64,000 bases of DNA, taken from the NCBI GenBank assembly GCA_017527865.1, contig JAFXPN010000039.1, forward strand, positions 62,001 to 126,000, in the 5' to 3' direction. A program made the position numbers and the translations under genes. The notes under the pieces are model-generated. The model saw only the letters and a list, made by a program, of their open reading frames with translations, had not been told where the DNA came from and ran no database searches. Origin of the DNA: Clostridiales bacterium (GTDB taxonomy: Bacteria > Bacillota > Clostridia > Saccharofermentanales > Saccharofermentanaceae). Of this stretch, positions 54,207 to 63,223 are shown piece by piece; within the stretch, counting starts at the first letter, position 1; the number at the start of each line of letters is the position of its first letter.

Positions 54207-55063
54207 GTAAGACTTATGAGGAGATCGTCGCTCTTGTGAGAGATACGCTGGTGGAGGCCGGGTCTACGTTCAGGCCTGACAAGAAGGCTGCTTATGAACG
54301 GGCGATAGAGAAGGAACGCAATCCGCAGGCCAGGTGGGTGCTTGAGCAGATCCTGGCAAATGCCGAAGTTGCCGGGAATAATAAAACCCCGTTATGTGAT
54401 GATTCCGGTATTCCGCATATGGTTCTGGAAGTCGGAGAAGACTGTGCGGTAAGCGGAAAGATGCTGGATGCGATTAGGGAAGGAGTTGCTCAGGGGCTTC
54501 GGACACTCCCGGGCCGCCCCATGGGCATCATGGGCGATGACAGCCAAAGGATCGACCAGAGCGGCGGCCTGAACCCGGATTCTGCCGGTGTTGAACCGGC
54601 GCCTGTATTACTCCGCAGATGCCCTGACAATGTGATACGGCTTCATATATTGATGTTCGGAGGCGGTCCCGCTATCCGGGCAAAGACATACAGGGTATTC
54701 CATAAGCACAATACGCAGGTTGTTCTGGATGAGATCGTGAAGTGGGCGACAGAGGGCGTTGCGCAGCTTGGATGTTCTCCGTGTACACTTGCCGTCGGCA
54801 TCGGAAGGTCGCACTTTGAGGCGGCGTCCATGATGCTCCAGGCACAGGCGGACGGGAAGTACGACGAGCAGTCTGAGATGGAAGCGGAGATTACCAGAAG
54901 AGTTAATGAGGCCAATATCGGTCCTCTCGGGCTGCGCGGTGATACGAGCGTCATAGCGACGTTTATGAAAGTCGGTCCGCAGAGAGCTTCCGGAGTGCGG
55001 ATTGTTTGTGTTCGTCCGACCTGTTGCTTTGAGCCGAGAATCGCAACGATAGAATTGAGTTGA
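54203..55063 (+). CDS. Class I fumarate/tartrate hydratase, alpha subunit
   Basis: 286 residues. Candidate [4Fe-4S] ligands are in TPLCDDSGIPHMVLEVGED, QLGCSPCTLAVGIGRSHFEA and the C-terminal RPTCCFEP. The enzyme reversibly hydrates a trans-dicarboxylate such as fumarate or mesaconate. Last gene of the acid-metabolism block. With no other citric-acid-cycle gene nearby, a substrate other than fumarate is plausible. Confidence 0.9.
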   Translation: MSKTYEEIVALVRDTLVEAGSTFRPDKKAAYERAIEKERNPQARWVLEQILANAEVAGNNKTPLCDDSGIPHMVLEVGEDCAVSGKMLDAIREGVAQGLRTLPGRPMGIMGDDSQRIDQSGGLNPDSAGVEPAPVLLRRCPDNVIRLHILMFGGGPAIRAKTYRVFHKHNTQVVLDEIVKWATEGVAQLGCSPCTLAVGIGRSHFEAASMMLQAQADGKYDEQSEMEAEITRRVNEANIGPLGLRGDTSVIATFMKVGPQRASGVRIVCVRPTCCFEPRIATIELS

Positions 55064-55075
55064 AATAATTACTTC

Positions 55076-56320
55076 GTGGTTGAGTGGTTGGCAAATAATA
55101 TGGGAGTCATGAGCGAACACTTTAAGTGGGCGTTATGGAGCTTTTTTGAAAACAATTATGTATATCTGATCCTGGTTATGGCTGCCGCTGCCGCCATCGT
55201 CTTATTCCGCAGGAAAGCGCCGCAGGCATACTGTCTTCTGTTTTTATTCTCTTTGCCTGTGTTGCTCATTATCTTTAATCCCTATATTGTCGAATATCTT
55301 GAATCATTTCCGAAATTCAACGAACAGGTGTCTTCCAGACTCTGGATAATCGTCCCGGTCTGGATCGCCGTAGCATTCTTTATCTCTGTCAGTCTGTCGA
55401 AGATCAAGGATCTGAAGATCCGTTATCCGATCGCTGCTGCTGTTGCCGCGATATTGATATTTGCCGGAACATCGACGCTTGGGATGGGTTATTATATCGG
55501 AGCGGAAGGCCGCTATAAGATAAGGGCAGAAGCGGTAAGACTTGCTGATATGATCATGTTGTTAAACGACGGGGAGCCTGCAAGCGTGTTGATGGTTATT
55601 CCGGAGGAAGGTGTAAAAGGTAATTTCATTCCGGCCGGGACGGTTGTCGAAGGGATGCATCAGTACACAGGCGATATTATCGTCCGCAAATGCAATTATT
55701 CGACTGAGATGTGGAACGACTATTTCATGTCTGATATTGTGCCCGGTGATAAGGAGCAGACATCTGAAGCGTACCTGGGATCTTTGCTTTACTGGTATTA
55801 CTGTAATAACGTTTATGACTATGTCATATGGCCTGCCGATGACATCATCCTGGAGAAGATGGGTTACTGCGGATATGAACTTGCAGGTCAGACCGAAGAA
55901 TACTATATATATCGATACAGCCCGAGGCCCGAAGCGGCACAGATTGCAAGTGAGCTGCTCAGGTTAAGCGAAGGGCAGCAGGTGTCGGTAATGGTGATGG
56001 ATTTTGTCCAGGAAGATACTTTTAATTCTGTAAACGGCGGATCTCTGAACAGCAGCATAAGATACTATTCAACCGATATAACGGCAAAATGCGCCGGTAT
56101 GACTGATAGAAGATGGGAGATATTCACTTCTGAATCCAACCCGGAGGAGGATGACGGATCTGTCCGGTATATGCGTGCGATTTTCGACAGGTTTGCAGAG
56201 TCTTTTGATTATGAATATGTCGTTATTCCGGAAGATGAGCGCATTGCACGCAATATGGAATACATCGGATTTGAACCGGCAGGGAATGCCGCGGGATACA
56301 GTATCTTTGTTGAACCGTGA
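55076..56320 (+). CDS. Membrane-anchored protein of unknown function
   Basis: 414 residues. About three or four N-terminal membrane helices (about 25-140; EQVSSRLWIIVPVWIAVAFF), then a long extracellular soluble domain (about 150-414) containing two similar halves, each with an IIWP/VVIP element (YVIWPADDIILEKMGYCGY; YVVIPEDERIARNMEYIGF). The two halves look like an internal duplication. I recognise no family. Start uncertain: GTG 55076 with no clear site; ATG 55100 is possible. Confidence 0.6.
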   Translation: MVEWLANNMGVMSEHFKWALWSFFENNYVYLILVMAAAAAIVLFRRKAPQAYCLLFLFSLPVLLIIFNPYIVEYLESFPKFNEQVSSRLWIIVPVWIAVAFFISVSLSKIKDLKIRYPIAAAVAAILIFAGTSTLGMGYYIGAEGRYKIRAEAVRLADMIMLLNDGEPASVLMVIPEEGVKGNFIPAGTVVEGMHQYTGDIIVRKCNYSTEMWNDYFMSDIVPGDKEQTSEAYLGSLLYWYYCNNVYDYVIWPADDIILEKMGYCGYELAGQTEEYYIYRYSPRPEAAQIASELLRLSEGQQVSVMVMDFVQEDTFNSVNGGSLNSSIRYYSTDITAKCAGMTDRRWEIFTSESNPEEDDGSVRYMRAIFDRFAESFDYEYVVIPEDERIARNMEYIGFEPAGNAAGYSIFVEP

Positions 56321-56335
56321 TGGAGCTCGGGTAAT

Positions 56336-57658
56336 ATGAAGTTTATGGGCCGGTTTGTTTCCATAATGCTGACGGCGTCGATGCTGTTCCTGCTGCTGAC
56401 TGCGTGTGCGGCAGGAGATTCCGGACCGTTATCGGGAAGTTACAGGTTGCGCGGGGATTCTGCCGCGAAAAGGGCGCGTTTAAGTGACGGAGTCCTTACC
56501 GTCGGGAAAAAGGGATCAGGGAAAGTTCTCGAGGAGTTCACGATCGGTATTGATGTGCCCGATGACAAGGACATCAGTCTTGCATATCGTTCGCATATGG
56601 CAGATGACGGATGGTGCGGATGGACGCCTTCCGGGACTAAAGTCATAAGTGAGGACGGTCACGATATAGATACGATACAGCTGATGCTGATCGGCAGGGA
56701 TGCGTTTATGTACGACATCGAGTACCGCATCGCAGCCGTGGGAGAAGACTGGCAGGAATGGGGAAGCAACGGGATCCAGTTGGGAATTCCCGATGCGCAA
56801 AGGCCGATCGAAGCAGTCGAGATAAAGCTTGTCGAACATGAGTCTTATGAACCGCATACCTGGACAGTCATTGAATTCGGTGACGATGACGGACGCCAGG
56901 CCATGTTCTATACCATGCATAATAACGATGACGGTACTTTGATCGTGATAGACGGCGGATGGCCGCTTAATGAAGGTCAGGTAAGATCGGTGATCGAACT
57001 CTACGGCGGGCACGTGGATCACTGGTTCCTGACCCACTACGACGAGGACCATGCCTCTGCATTCAATGCGATATATGCCGACCCCCGCGGTATCACCATA
57101 GATAATATTTATGCTACGCCGCTGGACCTGGAGCTGTATCTGGAATGCGCAGCGGAACGCTATTGGGATACGCCGTATGTATATGAGACATTTATCGAGC
57201 AGACAGAAGGCGATGAGACGGTCCGTTACCTGAACAGGGGAGATTCGTTCGGGATAGACGGACTTCAGGTCGAAGTGTTTAACGCATACGATCAGATAGT
57301 TGTTGATACGGGAAGCCGTGATGTGGCTAACGGCGCTTCACTGGTATTCAGGATAGAGGGAAACGAGGACAGTATCCTCTTCTGCGGAGATATGATCAGC
57401 AGACTGGGACAGCCTCTTCTTGACCTGTACGGCGATCGCCTCGTATCTGAATATGTTCAGGCTGCACATCACGGAAACAACAAGTTGCCGACTGATTTCT
57501 ATGCTGAATTGGGGGCGGAAGTTATGTTCTTCGATGGCCCTCCCTGGCTTACGGAGTCAGATGATTATACTGCGAAGGCGCTTATCGAATGGTGCCACGA
57601 CAATGGGATCACAACATATGAATATGCGACCGCACCGAATATCATAGGATTTGACTGA
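56336..57658 (+). CDS. Lipoprotein with ChW repeats and metallo-beta-lactamase domain
   Basis: 440 residues. Signal peptide with lipobox LLTAC, Cys at residue 24. Residues about 65-175 hold two clostridial hydrophobic (ChW) repeats with conserved Trp (SHMADDGWCGWTPSG, EYRIAAVGEDWQEWGSNG). The rest is a metallo-beta-lactamase fold: WFLTHYDEDHASAFNAI (HxDxDH-type zinc site), ILFCGDMI and VQAAHHGNNKLP, closest in style to ComEC-type hydrolases. Target unknown; a surface phosphodiesterase-type role is possible. Convergent with the next gene, 2 bp apart, no terminator between. Confidence 0.85.
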   Translation: MKFMGRFVSIMLTASMLFLLLTACAAGDSGPLSGSYRLRGDSAAKRARLSDGVLTVGKKGSGKVLEEFTIGIDVPDDKDISLAYRSHMADDGWCGWTPSGTKVISEDGHDIDTIQLMLIGRDAFMYDIEYRIAAVGEDWQEWGSNGIQLGIPDAQRPIEAVEIKLVEHESYEPHTWTVIEFGDDDGRQAMFYTMHNNDDGTLIVIDGGWPLNEGQVRSVIELYGGHVDHWFLTHYDEDHASAFNAIYADPRGITIDNIYATPLDLELYLECAAERYWDTPYVYETFIEQTEGDETVRYLNRGDSFGIDGLQVEVFNAYDQIVVDTGSRDVANGASLVFRIEGNEDSILFCGDMISRLGQPLLDLYGDRLVSEYVQAAHHGNNKLPTDFYAELGAEVMFFDGPPWLTESDDYTAKALIEWCHDNGITTYEYATAPNIIGFD

Positions 57659-57660
57659 AA

Positions 57661-59301
57661 CTACCTTGCGAGTGCGAAATATCTGGTGAGCCTGTCCATG
57701 TAGGCCGTGGCTTCTTCCCATGTAAGATCCCTTAATTCATCTCCGTCTGTCTTGACCTGCCAGCCGCTGTCGGGGACGCAGAAGACTGTCTCCATGAAAG
57801 GATCCCGCGCTGGGAGGAAAAGAGAACTTCCCAGGAAGAAATTGGACGCATCGACATCAATGTAATCAAGGATAGTCGGAACAAGATCGAGCGAGTTGCG
57901 TCCCTGTGCATCAAGGACTTGAGGTTCGATTCCCTCATAATAGATAAAGAAGGGGATTGTATCGCAGAAACAATCCGTCCTCGGGTTGTCGAAAGACATA
58001 ACATAGTCGTCATCAGTATAAGTCGCGTGATCCGCCGTATAAATGATGATGGTATCATCGGCGAGTCCCGCTTCTCCCAGTCTGCTCATAAAATCACCGA
58101 AAGCCGCATCGCTGCTGCGGAAGCGGTTGAGCAGATGGTTGTTGCCGTCTCCGAACTCCTCACCGCCCAGATCAAGTGACACGTGAGTCCCGTATGTATA
58201 CACGGCGATAAACACGGGATTGCCCTGCTCGATGCCTTCGGAAAGCTCGCGGTAAACGAGATCATATGTCTCCCCGTCAGTAAGAGGTCGGTCCGTTATA
58301 TCCCCGCTAGTAAGTTTCTCAAAATCAAATGTTGCCAGATAAGCCGTGAAGGGTTCATTGTTGGGTTCGGCATTGATGAATACCGTCTCGTATCCCCTGC
58401 TTGCGAGGATCTCCTGTATGGAAACCAGTCTGTTGGAGTCGAGATTGTCATACTGGTGCGACGAGTACAGCTGTCCTATGAGACCGCGGAGCGTCGCGGC
58501 CGTGTGGTCATAGTAATTCTCAAAGTATAAGCTTCGTTCCATATAGCTCTCGACGTTAGGCATGATGTCTCTCGGATCGGAGATTATGTGCCGGGACAGA
58601 CCTTCCGTAAAGATCAGAACGATGTTCGGATCGGAAGGGAGGTTTGAAGGCTTTACGATACCGTCGCCGACAGATTCCGAATAGAATTCTTCATAGGCAA
58701 GCTCGGGATCGGGATTATCGCGCATCAGTTCCTCGATCCTTGCATCGATCCTGCGGCGGTTGACCGCATCCCCGGCAAGGGATACCGCATTAGCGTAAGC
58801 CGAATAACGGGATAATATCACAGGGACGGGAAACAGGATGATAATGCAGATGCACATGATCAGAATGCACTTTTTGTCTTTGTGGCCGATATACCTTACG
58901 GGCAGGAAAAGAACGATCAGGGCAGCAGCGACCGCAGATCCGTAGAGAACCCCTTTTCCGCTTAAAGCTTCAAGTGAATCGAGGTTGGTCAGCATGATCA
59001 TCTGGATATATCTGCCTGCGAAGCACAGGACGACCGACTGCGCATATACGATGAACAGAAGGATCACTCCGGTTATGTATGAAGCGATGACCGACCGCTT
59101 TGCCATAAGATCGGTGACGAGGAAGATAAGAGCCGATTCGGCCAATATCGTCAGCAAAAAGCGCGGATCGCCCATTATCCTCAGCGCGCAGGCTGCGAAC
59201 ACTGAAGGCAGAAGAAATTTTACCGCAGTTGTTATGGCAAGTGGGGTGCGATGTGTTTCCATATCAATTATTATAAGAGGGACATCATTCCTTTTCCACA
59301 T
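57661..59301 (-). CDS. LTA-synthase-like membrane phosphotransferase/sulfatase
   Basis: 546 residues. Five N-terminal membrane helices (to about 165), then an extracellular alkaline-phosphatase-superfamily domain: NIVLIFTEGLSRHII with metal-binding Glu, the DHTAATLRG nucleophile Thr region, and IIIYTADHATYTDDDY. The family includes lipoteichoic acid synthase and phosphoethanolamine/phosphoglycerol transferases that add phospho-groups to surface polymers. The ATG at 59301 is uncertain; ATG 59262 (13 residues shorter) is equally likely, neither has a good site. Confidence 0.88.
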   Translation of the reverse strand: MWKRNDVPLIIIDMETHRTPLAITTAVKFLLPSVFAACALRIMGDPRFLLTILAESALIFLVTDLMAKRSVIASYITGVILLFIVYAQSVVLCFAGRYIQMIMLTNLDSLEALSGKGVLYGSAVAAALIVLFLPVRYIGHKDKKCILIMCICIIILFPVPVILSRYSAYANAVSLAGDAVNRRRIDARIEELMRDNPDPELAYEEFYSESVGDGIVKPSNLPSDPNIVLIFTEGLSRHIISDPRDIMPNVESYMERSLYFENYYDHTAATLRGLIGQLYSSHQYDNLDSNRLVSIQEILASRGYETVFINAEPNNEPFTAYLATFDFEKLTSGDITDRPLTDGETYDLVYRELSEGIEQGNPVFIAVYTYGTHVSLDLGGEEFGDGNNHLLNRFRSSDAAFGDFMSRLGEAGLADDTIIIYTADHATYTDDDYVMSFDNPRTDCFCDTIPFFIYYEGIEPQVLDAQGRNSLDLVPTILDYIDVDASNFFLGSSLFLPARDPFMETVFCVPDSGWQVKTDGDELRDLTWEEATAYMDRLTRYFALAR

Positions 59302-59375
59302 TCAATTTGCTTCAGAATGTGTTATATTGCAAGAGATACCGATTGGTATAACCCGATAATGAACGAGGTGACGGT

Positions 59376-61715
59376 ATGAAGGTTTTTGAGTCAGGCAGGA
59401 TCAGGATCGTCTCAATGCTTTTGTCGATGATCTTGCTTCTTGGCATAATCCCCGCGATCCCGAAGCAGGAAGTCATTGCCGATGTGGCATCGGTCGACAT
59501 GTACAGGCTCTATAACCCGAACAGCGGTGAGCATTTCTATACATCGAGTACCGGTGAACGCGACGTGTTGATCGGTCTGGGTTGGAATTATGAGGGGATC
59601 GGCTGGGTCGCGCCTTCGACGTCGAATACACCAGTCTATAGATTATACAATCAGTATGGAGGTGAGCATCATTATACGACCAGCCTGAGCGAGCGTAATA
59701 ATCTCATCAGACTCGGCTGGAACGACGAGGGTATCGGCTGGTATTCCGATGATTCGCACAGCGTGCCTTTGTACAGAGAGTATAACCCTAACCAGTTCGC
59801 CAACAATCACAACTATACGACTTCAAGAAACGAGCATAATTATCTCATATCGATCGGATGGCGGGATGAGGGCATCGCCTGGTATGGCATAGGAGGGGGA
59901 AGCCCTGTTACGCCTACGCCGCCTCCCACTGATACCGGTATCGAGGGATACAGCTATGAGATAATCCCATTGCTCGCTCCTTTTAATCAATACTTTTATA
60001 TCAGGACTGATAATCCTGATCCCGAGTCCTTCAGGTTCGCCGATGTATCAAGTGTGTATGCCGAGGGCTCTGATAACCCCGGAAGCATTACACCGGTAGA
60101 TACGGTTTTCGCTGATGTCAGGTATGAAGACGCAAGTATAGCGCGCGTAAACGGCGGGTATATAGCTGCGGGTTCCCTGACGGATGGCGGTACCATGAGG
60201 CTTCAGAAAGTCGTGGTAACGGGATCGTACCCCGTAACAAATATCACCACGGGACAGGTAACCATACAAAAGACGTATCAGTATATTGATACAAACATAA
60301 CCAAAGAAGTGTCTGCGGTCATGAGCAATCTGGATTACGTGATACGGAACTATACAACGTCCGGAGCCGCATTCTTCGATAATATGGATTCAGCTCAGGC
60401 GGGATTCGGGAGCATCTGCCTTTACAGCGGCACATATGTGTTGGGCGAACTCAAGAAAAAAGAGGGGCTGTACTTCGGATTGTCAACGTCCCCTCATGCG
60501 GATCAGACTTTCTATATCCAGGATCCTTATTACAGAGAGGATTCACAATCGATGCTTACGGGAGCACTGTATCCGTTCAGATATGATTCTCTCGGATTCC
60601 CCAGCTTTATGGTGAGCGTAGCCAAAAAGCTCGATCCTTCCGCTACTTACCAGTGGGACAGCTATAATCACTATATAGTCCACATTACATGCAACGGGGA
60701 GACGAGATCCTACGGAGGCGCGGGAACCGGCGGCGGACAGGGTATCGAGCGCAATATGATAAGCCGTTACTTTAAGTTTAACGGAAGTTCAGGAGATCTT
60801 TACGGGAACTATACGTTGACATCTCTTGCGCAGCTTAACAACGAATACGGCGCACTTGAGATCCCTGACAGGCGCGAAAACATCCTTACCTGCCAGCAGG
60901 TAAGAAACAGCGTCGGCACGGAAGGAAGATATGTGAGGTTGATCCTTATCACGTCGATATTCGGAGGATCTACGACGGGGTATACATATCTTTATGACAA
61001 TGGCGCAACCGGCGAAAGTTCAAATAGAACCCTAAACATCGGTCATTTCTCTAATGCATGGTTTGAGGGAAGATACTATAACACAAGGGAATACTGGTAT
61101 CCGGGCGCAGGCCTTGCGGATACGGCACAGAATGTTCAGCCCGCTCTCGTATTCAGGGATTTCCATATGCCGCTGCCGGCATCGAGCGCAGGCATCTATG
61201 CCCTTATAGGAACTCCCATCGGGTCTTCCGCGTGGAGTGTTCGTAAATCACAGATCACTTCGGCATGCGGATATGATCCTGCTACCGGAAACTGGAACGG
61301 ATTTACTTATTTTAAATACAATTCCACGACGGGCAACTGGGAATTGGATTATTTCGAGAGTTATAACCGTTACAGGGTCTACTTCTCGAGCGGCGTCTTC
61401 GTGGGTAATACAGACACCCGGGTAACGGATGCGGATTTTGTCAATGCAAGTGTGATAACGCTTGCGGAGGGTACTGCTATGGGCGTTGATGCCAATACGA
61501 ATACGGAGCCTGCGAGTTTCCTTATCTACGACCGGACTGTTGAGCCCGGAACAGAAGGGACATTGTCGAGCCCGTCGGCATATGCGGTGGATGTGTCCGA
61601 TCCGAGAGCAGACTTTGATCCCGCGGCAGGACCTTCCGCAACGGATGAGAATGTGTATATCAATTACAACCGGATTGACCCGGATCCTGTAAATGAAGAG
61701 ATTGAAGAGAACTAA
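59376..61715 (+). CDS. Large secreted protein with N-terminal DUF5648-type repeats
   Basis: 779 residues with a signal peptide (about 1-36; good site GAGGTGACGG). Residues 40-175 hold three DUF5648-like repeats (MYRLYNPNSGEHFYTSS, VYRLYNQYGGEHHYTTS, LYREYNPNQFANNHNYTTS, each ending with a GWxxEGIxW element). The remaining 600 residues are rich in beta strands, Gly, Ser and Thr and I recognise no family. No sortase or S-layer anchor is seen; probably secreted or bound through the repeats. Confidence 0.82.
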   Translation: MKVFESGRIRIVSMLLSMILLLGIIPAIPKQEVIADVASVDMYRLYNPNSGEHFYTSSTGERDVLIGLGWNYEGIGWVAPSTSNTPVYRLYNQYGGEHHYTTSLSERNNLIRLGWNDEGIGWYSDDSHSVPLYREYNPNQFANNHNYTTSRNEHNYLISIGWRDEGIAWYGIGGGSPVTPTPPPTDTGIEGYSYEIIPLLAPFNQYFYIRTDNPDPESFRFADVSSVYAEGSDNPGSITPVDTVFADVRYEDASIARVNGGYIAAGSLTDGGTMRLQKVVVTGSYPVTNITTGQVTIQKTYQYIDTNITKEVSAVMSNLDYVIRNYTTSGAAFFDNMDSAQAGFGSICLYSGTYVLGELKKKEGLYFGLSTSPHADQTFYIQDPYYREDSQSMLTGALYPFRYDSLGFPSFMVSVAKKLDPSATYQWDSYNHYIVHITCNGETRSYGGAGTGGGQGIERNMISRYFKFNGSSGDLYGNYTLTSLAQLNNEYGALEIPDRRENILTCQQVRNSVGTEGRYVRLILITSIFGGSTTGYTYLYDNGATGESSNRTLNIGHFSNAWFEGRYYNTREYWYPGAGLADTAQNVQPALVFRDFHMPLPASSAGIYALIGTPIGSSAWSVRKSQITSACGYDPATGNWNGFTYFKYNSTTGNWELDYFESYNRYRVYFSSGVFVGNTDTRVTDADFVNASVITLAEGTAMGVDANTNTEPASFLIYDRTVEPGTEGTLSSPSAYAVDVSDPRADFDPAAGPSATDENVYINYNRIDPDPVNEEIEEN
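59493..59894 (+). repeat. DUF5648-type repeat block A
   Basis: A 402-bp segment encoding about 134 residues that recurs with high protein similarity at 62811-63212, at the other end of the neighbouring gene. Confidence 0.8.
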
Positions 61716-61736
61716 TGATAATAGGGAGGTACTTCG

Positions 61737-63215
61737 ATGAAGAGGATTAAGCTGATTGCGGCAGTACTGTCGGTGACCTTTGTTATGGGAATGATCCCGT
61801 TGTCTAAGGTCAGGGCGGATGATAATGAATATAATACAGGGCTGGAGCCTCTCGAAGCCGTCAGGATCCCGGATGAAGAAGCCGGCGAACTGTTTGAGGA
61901 AGTCGTATTTGACCGGGCAAGTCATGCGACTGCCACGAACAGTACATACGGCAAGTATACCTGTGACGCTTTCTATGATCAGATGTCAGCTGATGAGAAG
62001 CAGCTGTATGATAATCTGTATGCAGCTTGTGAGACAGCCCTTACGGGGAATGCCGATCTGAGCGTTTATTTTAATCATACCGTTGTCGGACCTGCGGAAT
62101 ACAGTAACCTTACGGATGATGAAGTAGCTAATGTGATATGGATCTTTATGAACAGTAATCCGCAGTTCTATTTCCTCAGCAACGGTTATATGTTTTCTTC
62201 GAGCAGCATACTCATAATGTGCTTTGACGAGTTTAAGACAGGTTCTGCAAGGCGGGAAGCTACGAATGCATATTTCAGTGTCGTTAATGAGATCATGACC
62301 GCGGTGAATACGGGATCGACTCCTTATGCCAAGGTCAAGATCGCGCACGATGAGCTTAGTGACCGTGTTACTTATAACCTTGATGCTGATTTCAATCAGA
62401 GCAGCTACAGCGCATTTGTTCTGGGGCAGACCGTTTGCGCCGGATACGCGGAGGCCATGGAATGCCTTTGCAATGCAGCAGGAGTACCTGCGATAGCGGT
62501 TACCAGTACCGGACACGAATGGAACGAGGTATGTTTGAACGGTTATTGGTATGTTGTGGATGTAACGTGGGACGATGGTGATCCCGGAACAATATATGAT
62601 TACTTTTTAAAGAGCTATGCTACGGTCAAGGGTTACAGTGATTATGCAAGCCTGCATCATACATTAGAGGCATTCTGGACACCCTGCGGCTGTCCCGAAT
62701 GTCTGTACGACTGGCCGGAACCCAATCCCAATCCGAATCCCGATCCCGATCCCAACCCTGATCCTGATCCGAACCCCGATCCGGATCCCGATCCCGCGCC
62801 TGCAGGTTCGGTCAATATGTACAGACTTTATAATCCCAACAGCGGGGAGCATTTCTATACATCGAGTTTAGGAGAGAGGAATAATCTCATCAGTCTCGGC
62901 TGGAACGATGAAGGCATCGGATGGATCGCTCCCAGGACTTCTGACACTCCCGTATACAGACTATACAATCAGTACGGCGGAGAGCATCACTATACGACCA
63001 GCATAGCCGAGCGCAATCATCTTATCAGTGTCGGCTGGAATGATGAGGGGATAGGATGGTATTCTGATGATGCACAGACGGTTCCTTTATACAGGCAGTA
63101 CAATCCGAATGCATTTGCAAACAACCATAACTACACAACATCTTTGTCTGAGAACAACTGGCTCGTATCTATCGGTTGGCATGCTGAAGGCATCGGCTGG
63201 TACGGCGTAGGCTGA
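61737..63215 (+). CDS. Secreted transglutaminase-like protein with C-terminal DUF5648-type repeats
   Basis: 492 residues. Signal peptide (about 1-27), linker, a transglutaminase-like domain (about 150-325) with the triad visible as VCAGYAEAMECLCNAAGV (Cys), GHEWNEVCLNGYWYVVD (His) and DVTWDDGD (Asp), then an Asn/Asp-Pro linker (about 328-355), then three DUF5648-like repeats (about 359-492). Transglutaminase-like enzymes act as peptidases or cross-linkers on proteins or peptides; its substrate is unknown. GGGAGGT precedes the ATG. Confidence 0.85.
   Translation: MKRIKLIAAVLSVTFVMGMIPLSKVRADDNEYNTGLEPLEAVRIPDEEAGELFEEVVFDRASHATATNSTYGKYTCDAFYDQMSADEKQLYDNLYAACETALTGNADLSVYFNHTVVGPAEYSNLTDDEVANVIWIFMNSNPQFYFLSNGYMFSSSSILIMCFDEFKTGSARREATNAYFSVVNEIMTAVNTGSTPYAKVKIAHDELSDRVTYNLDADFNQSSYSAFVLGQTVCAGYAEAMECLCNAAGVPAIAVTSTGHEWNEVCLNGYWYVVDVTWDDGDPGTIYDYFLKSYATVKGYSDYASLHHTLEAFWTPCGCPECLYDWPEPNPNPNPDPDPNPDPDPNPDPDPDPAPAGSVNMYRLYNPNSGEHFYTSSLGERNNLISLGWNDEGIGWIAPRTSDTPVYRLYNQYGGEHHYTTSIAERNHLISVGWNDEGIGWYSDDAQTVPLYRQYNPNAFANNHNYTTSLSENNWLVSIGWHAEGIGWYGVG
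62719..62800 (+). repeat. Imperfect hexanucleotide repeat encoding an Asn/Asp-Pro linker
   Basis: Successive variants of AATCCC and GATCCC encode alternating Asn-Pro and Asp-Pro. Such tracts change length easily by slippage, in steps that keep the frame. Confidence 0.8.
62811..63212 (+). repeat. DUF5648-type repeat block B
   Basis: The C-terminal counterpart of block A, with the same three-repeat order. Confidence 0.8.
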
Positions 63216-63223
63216 AGAGGATC

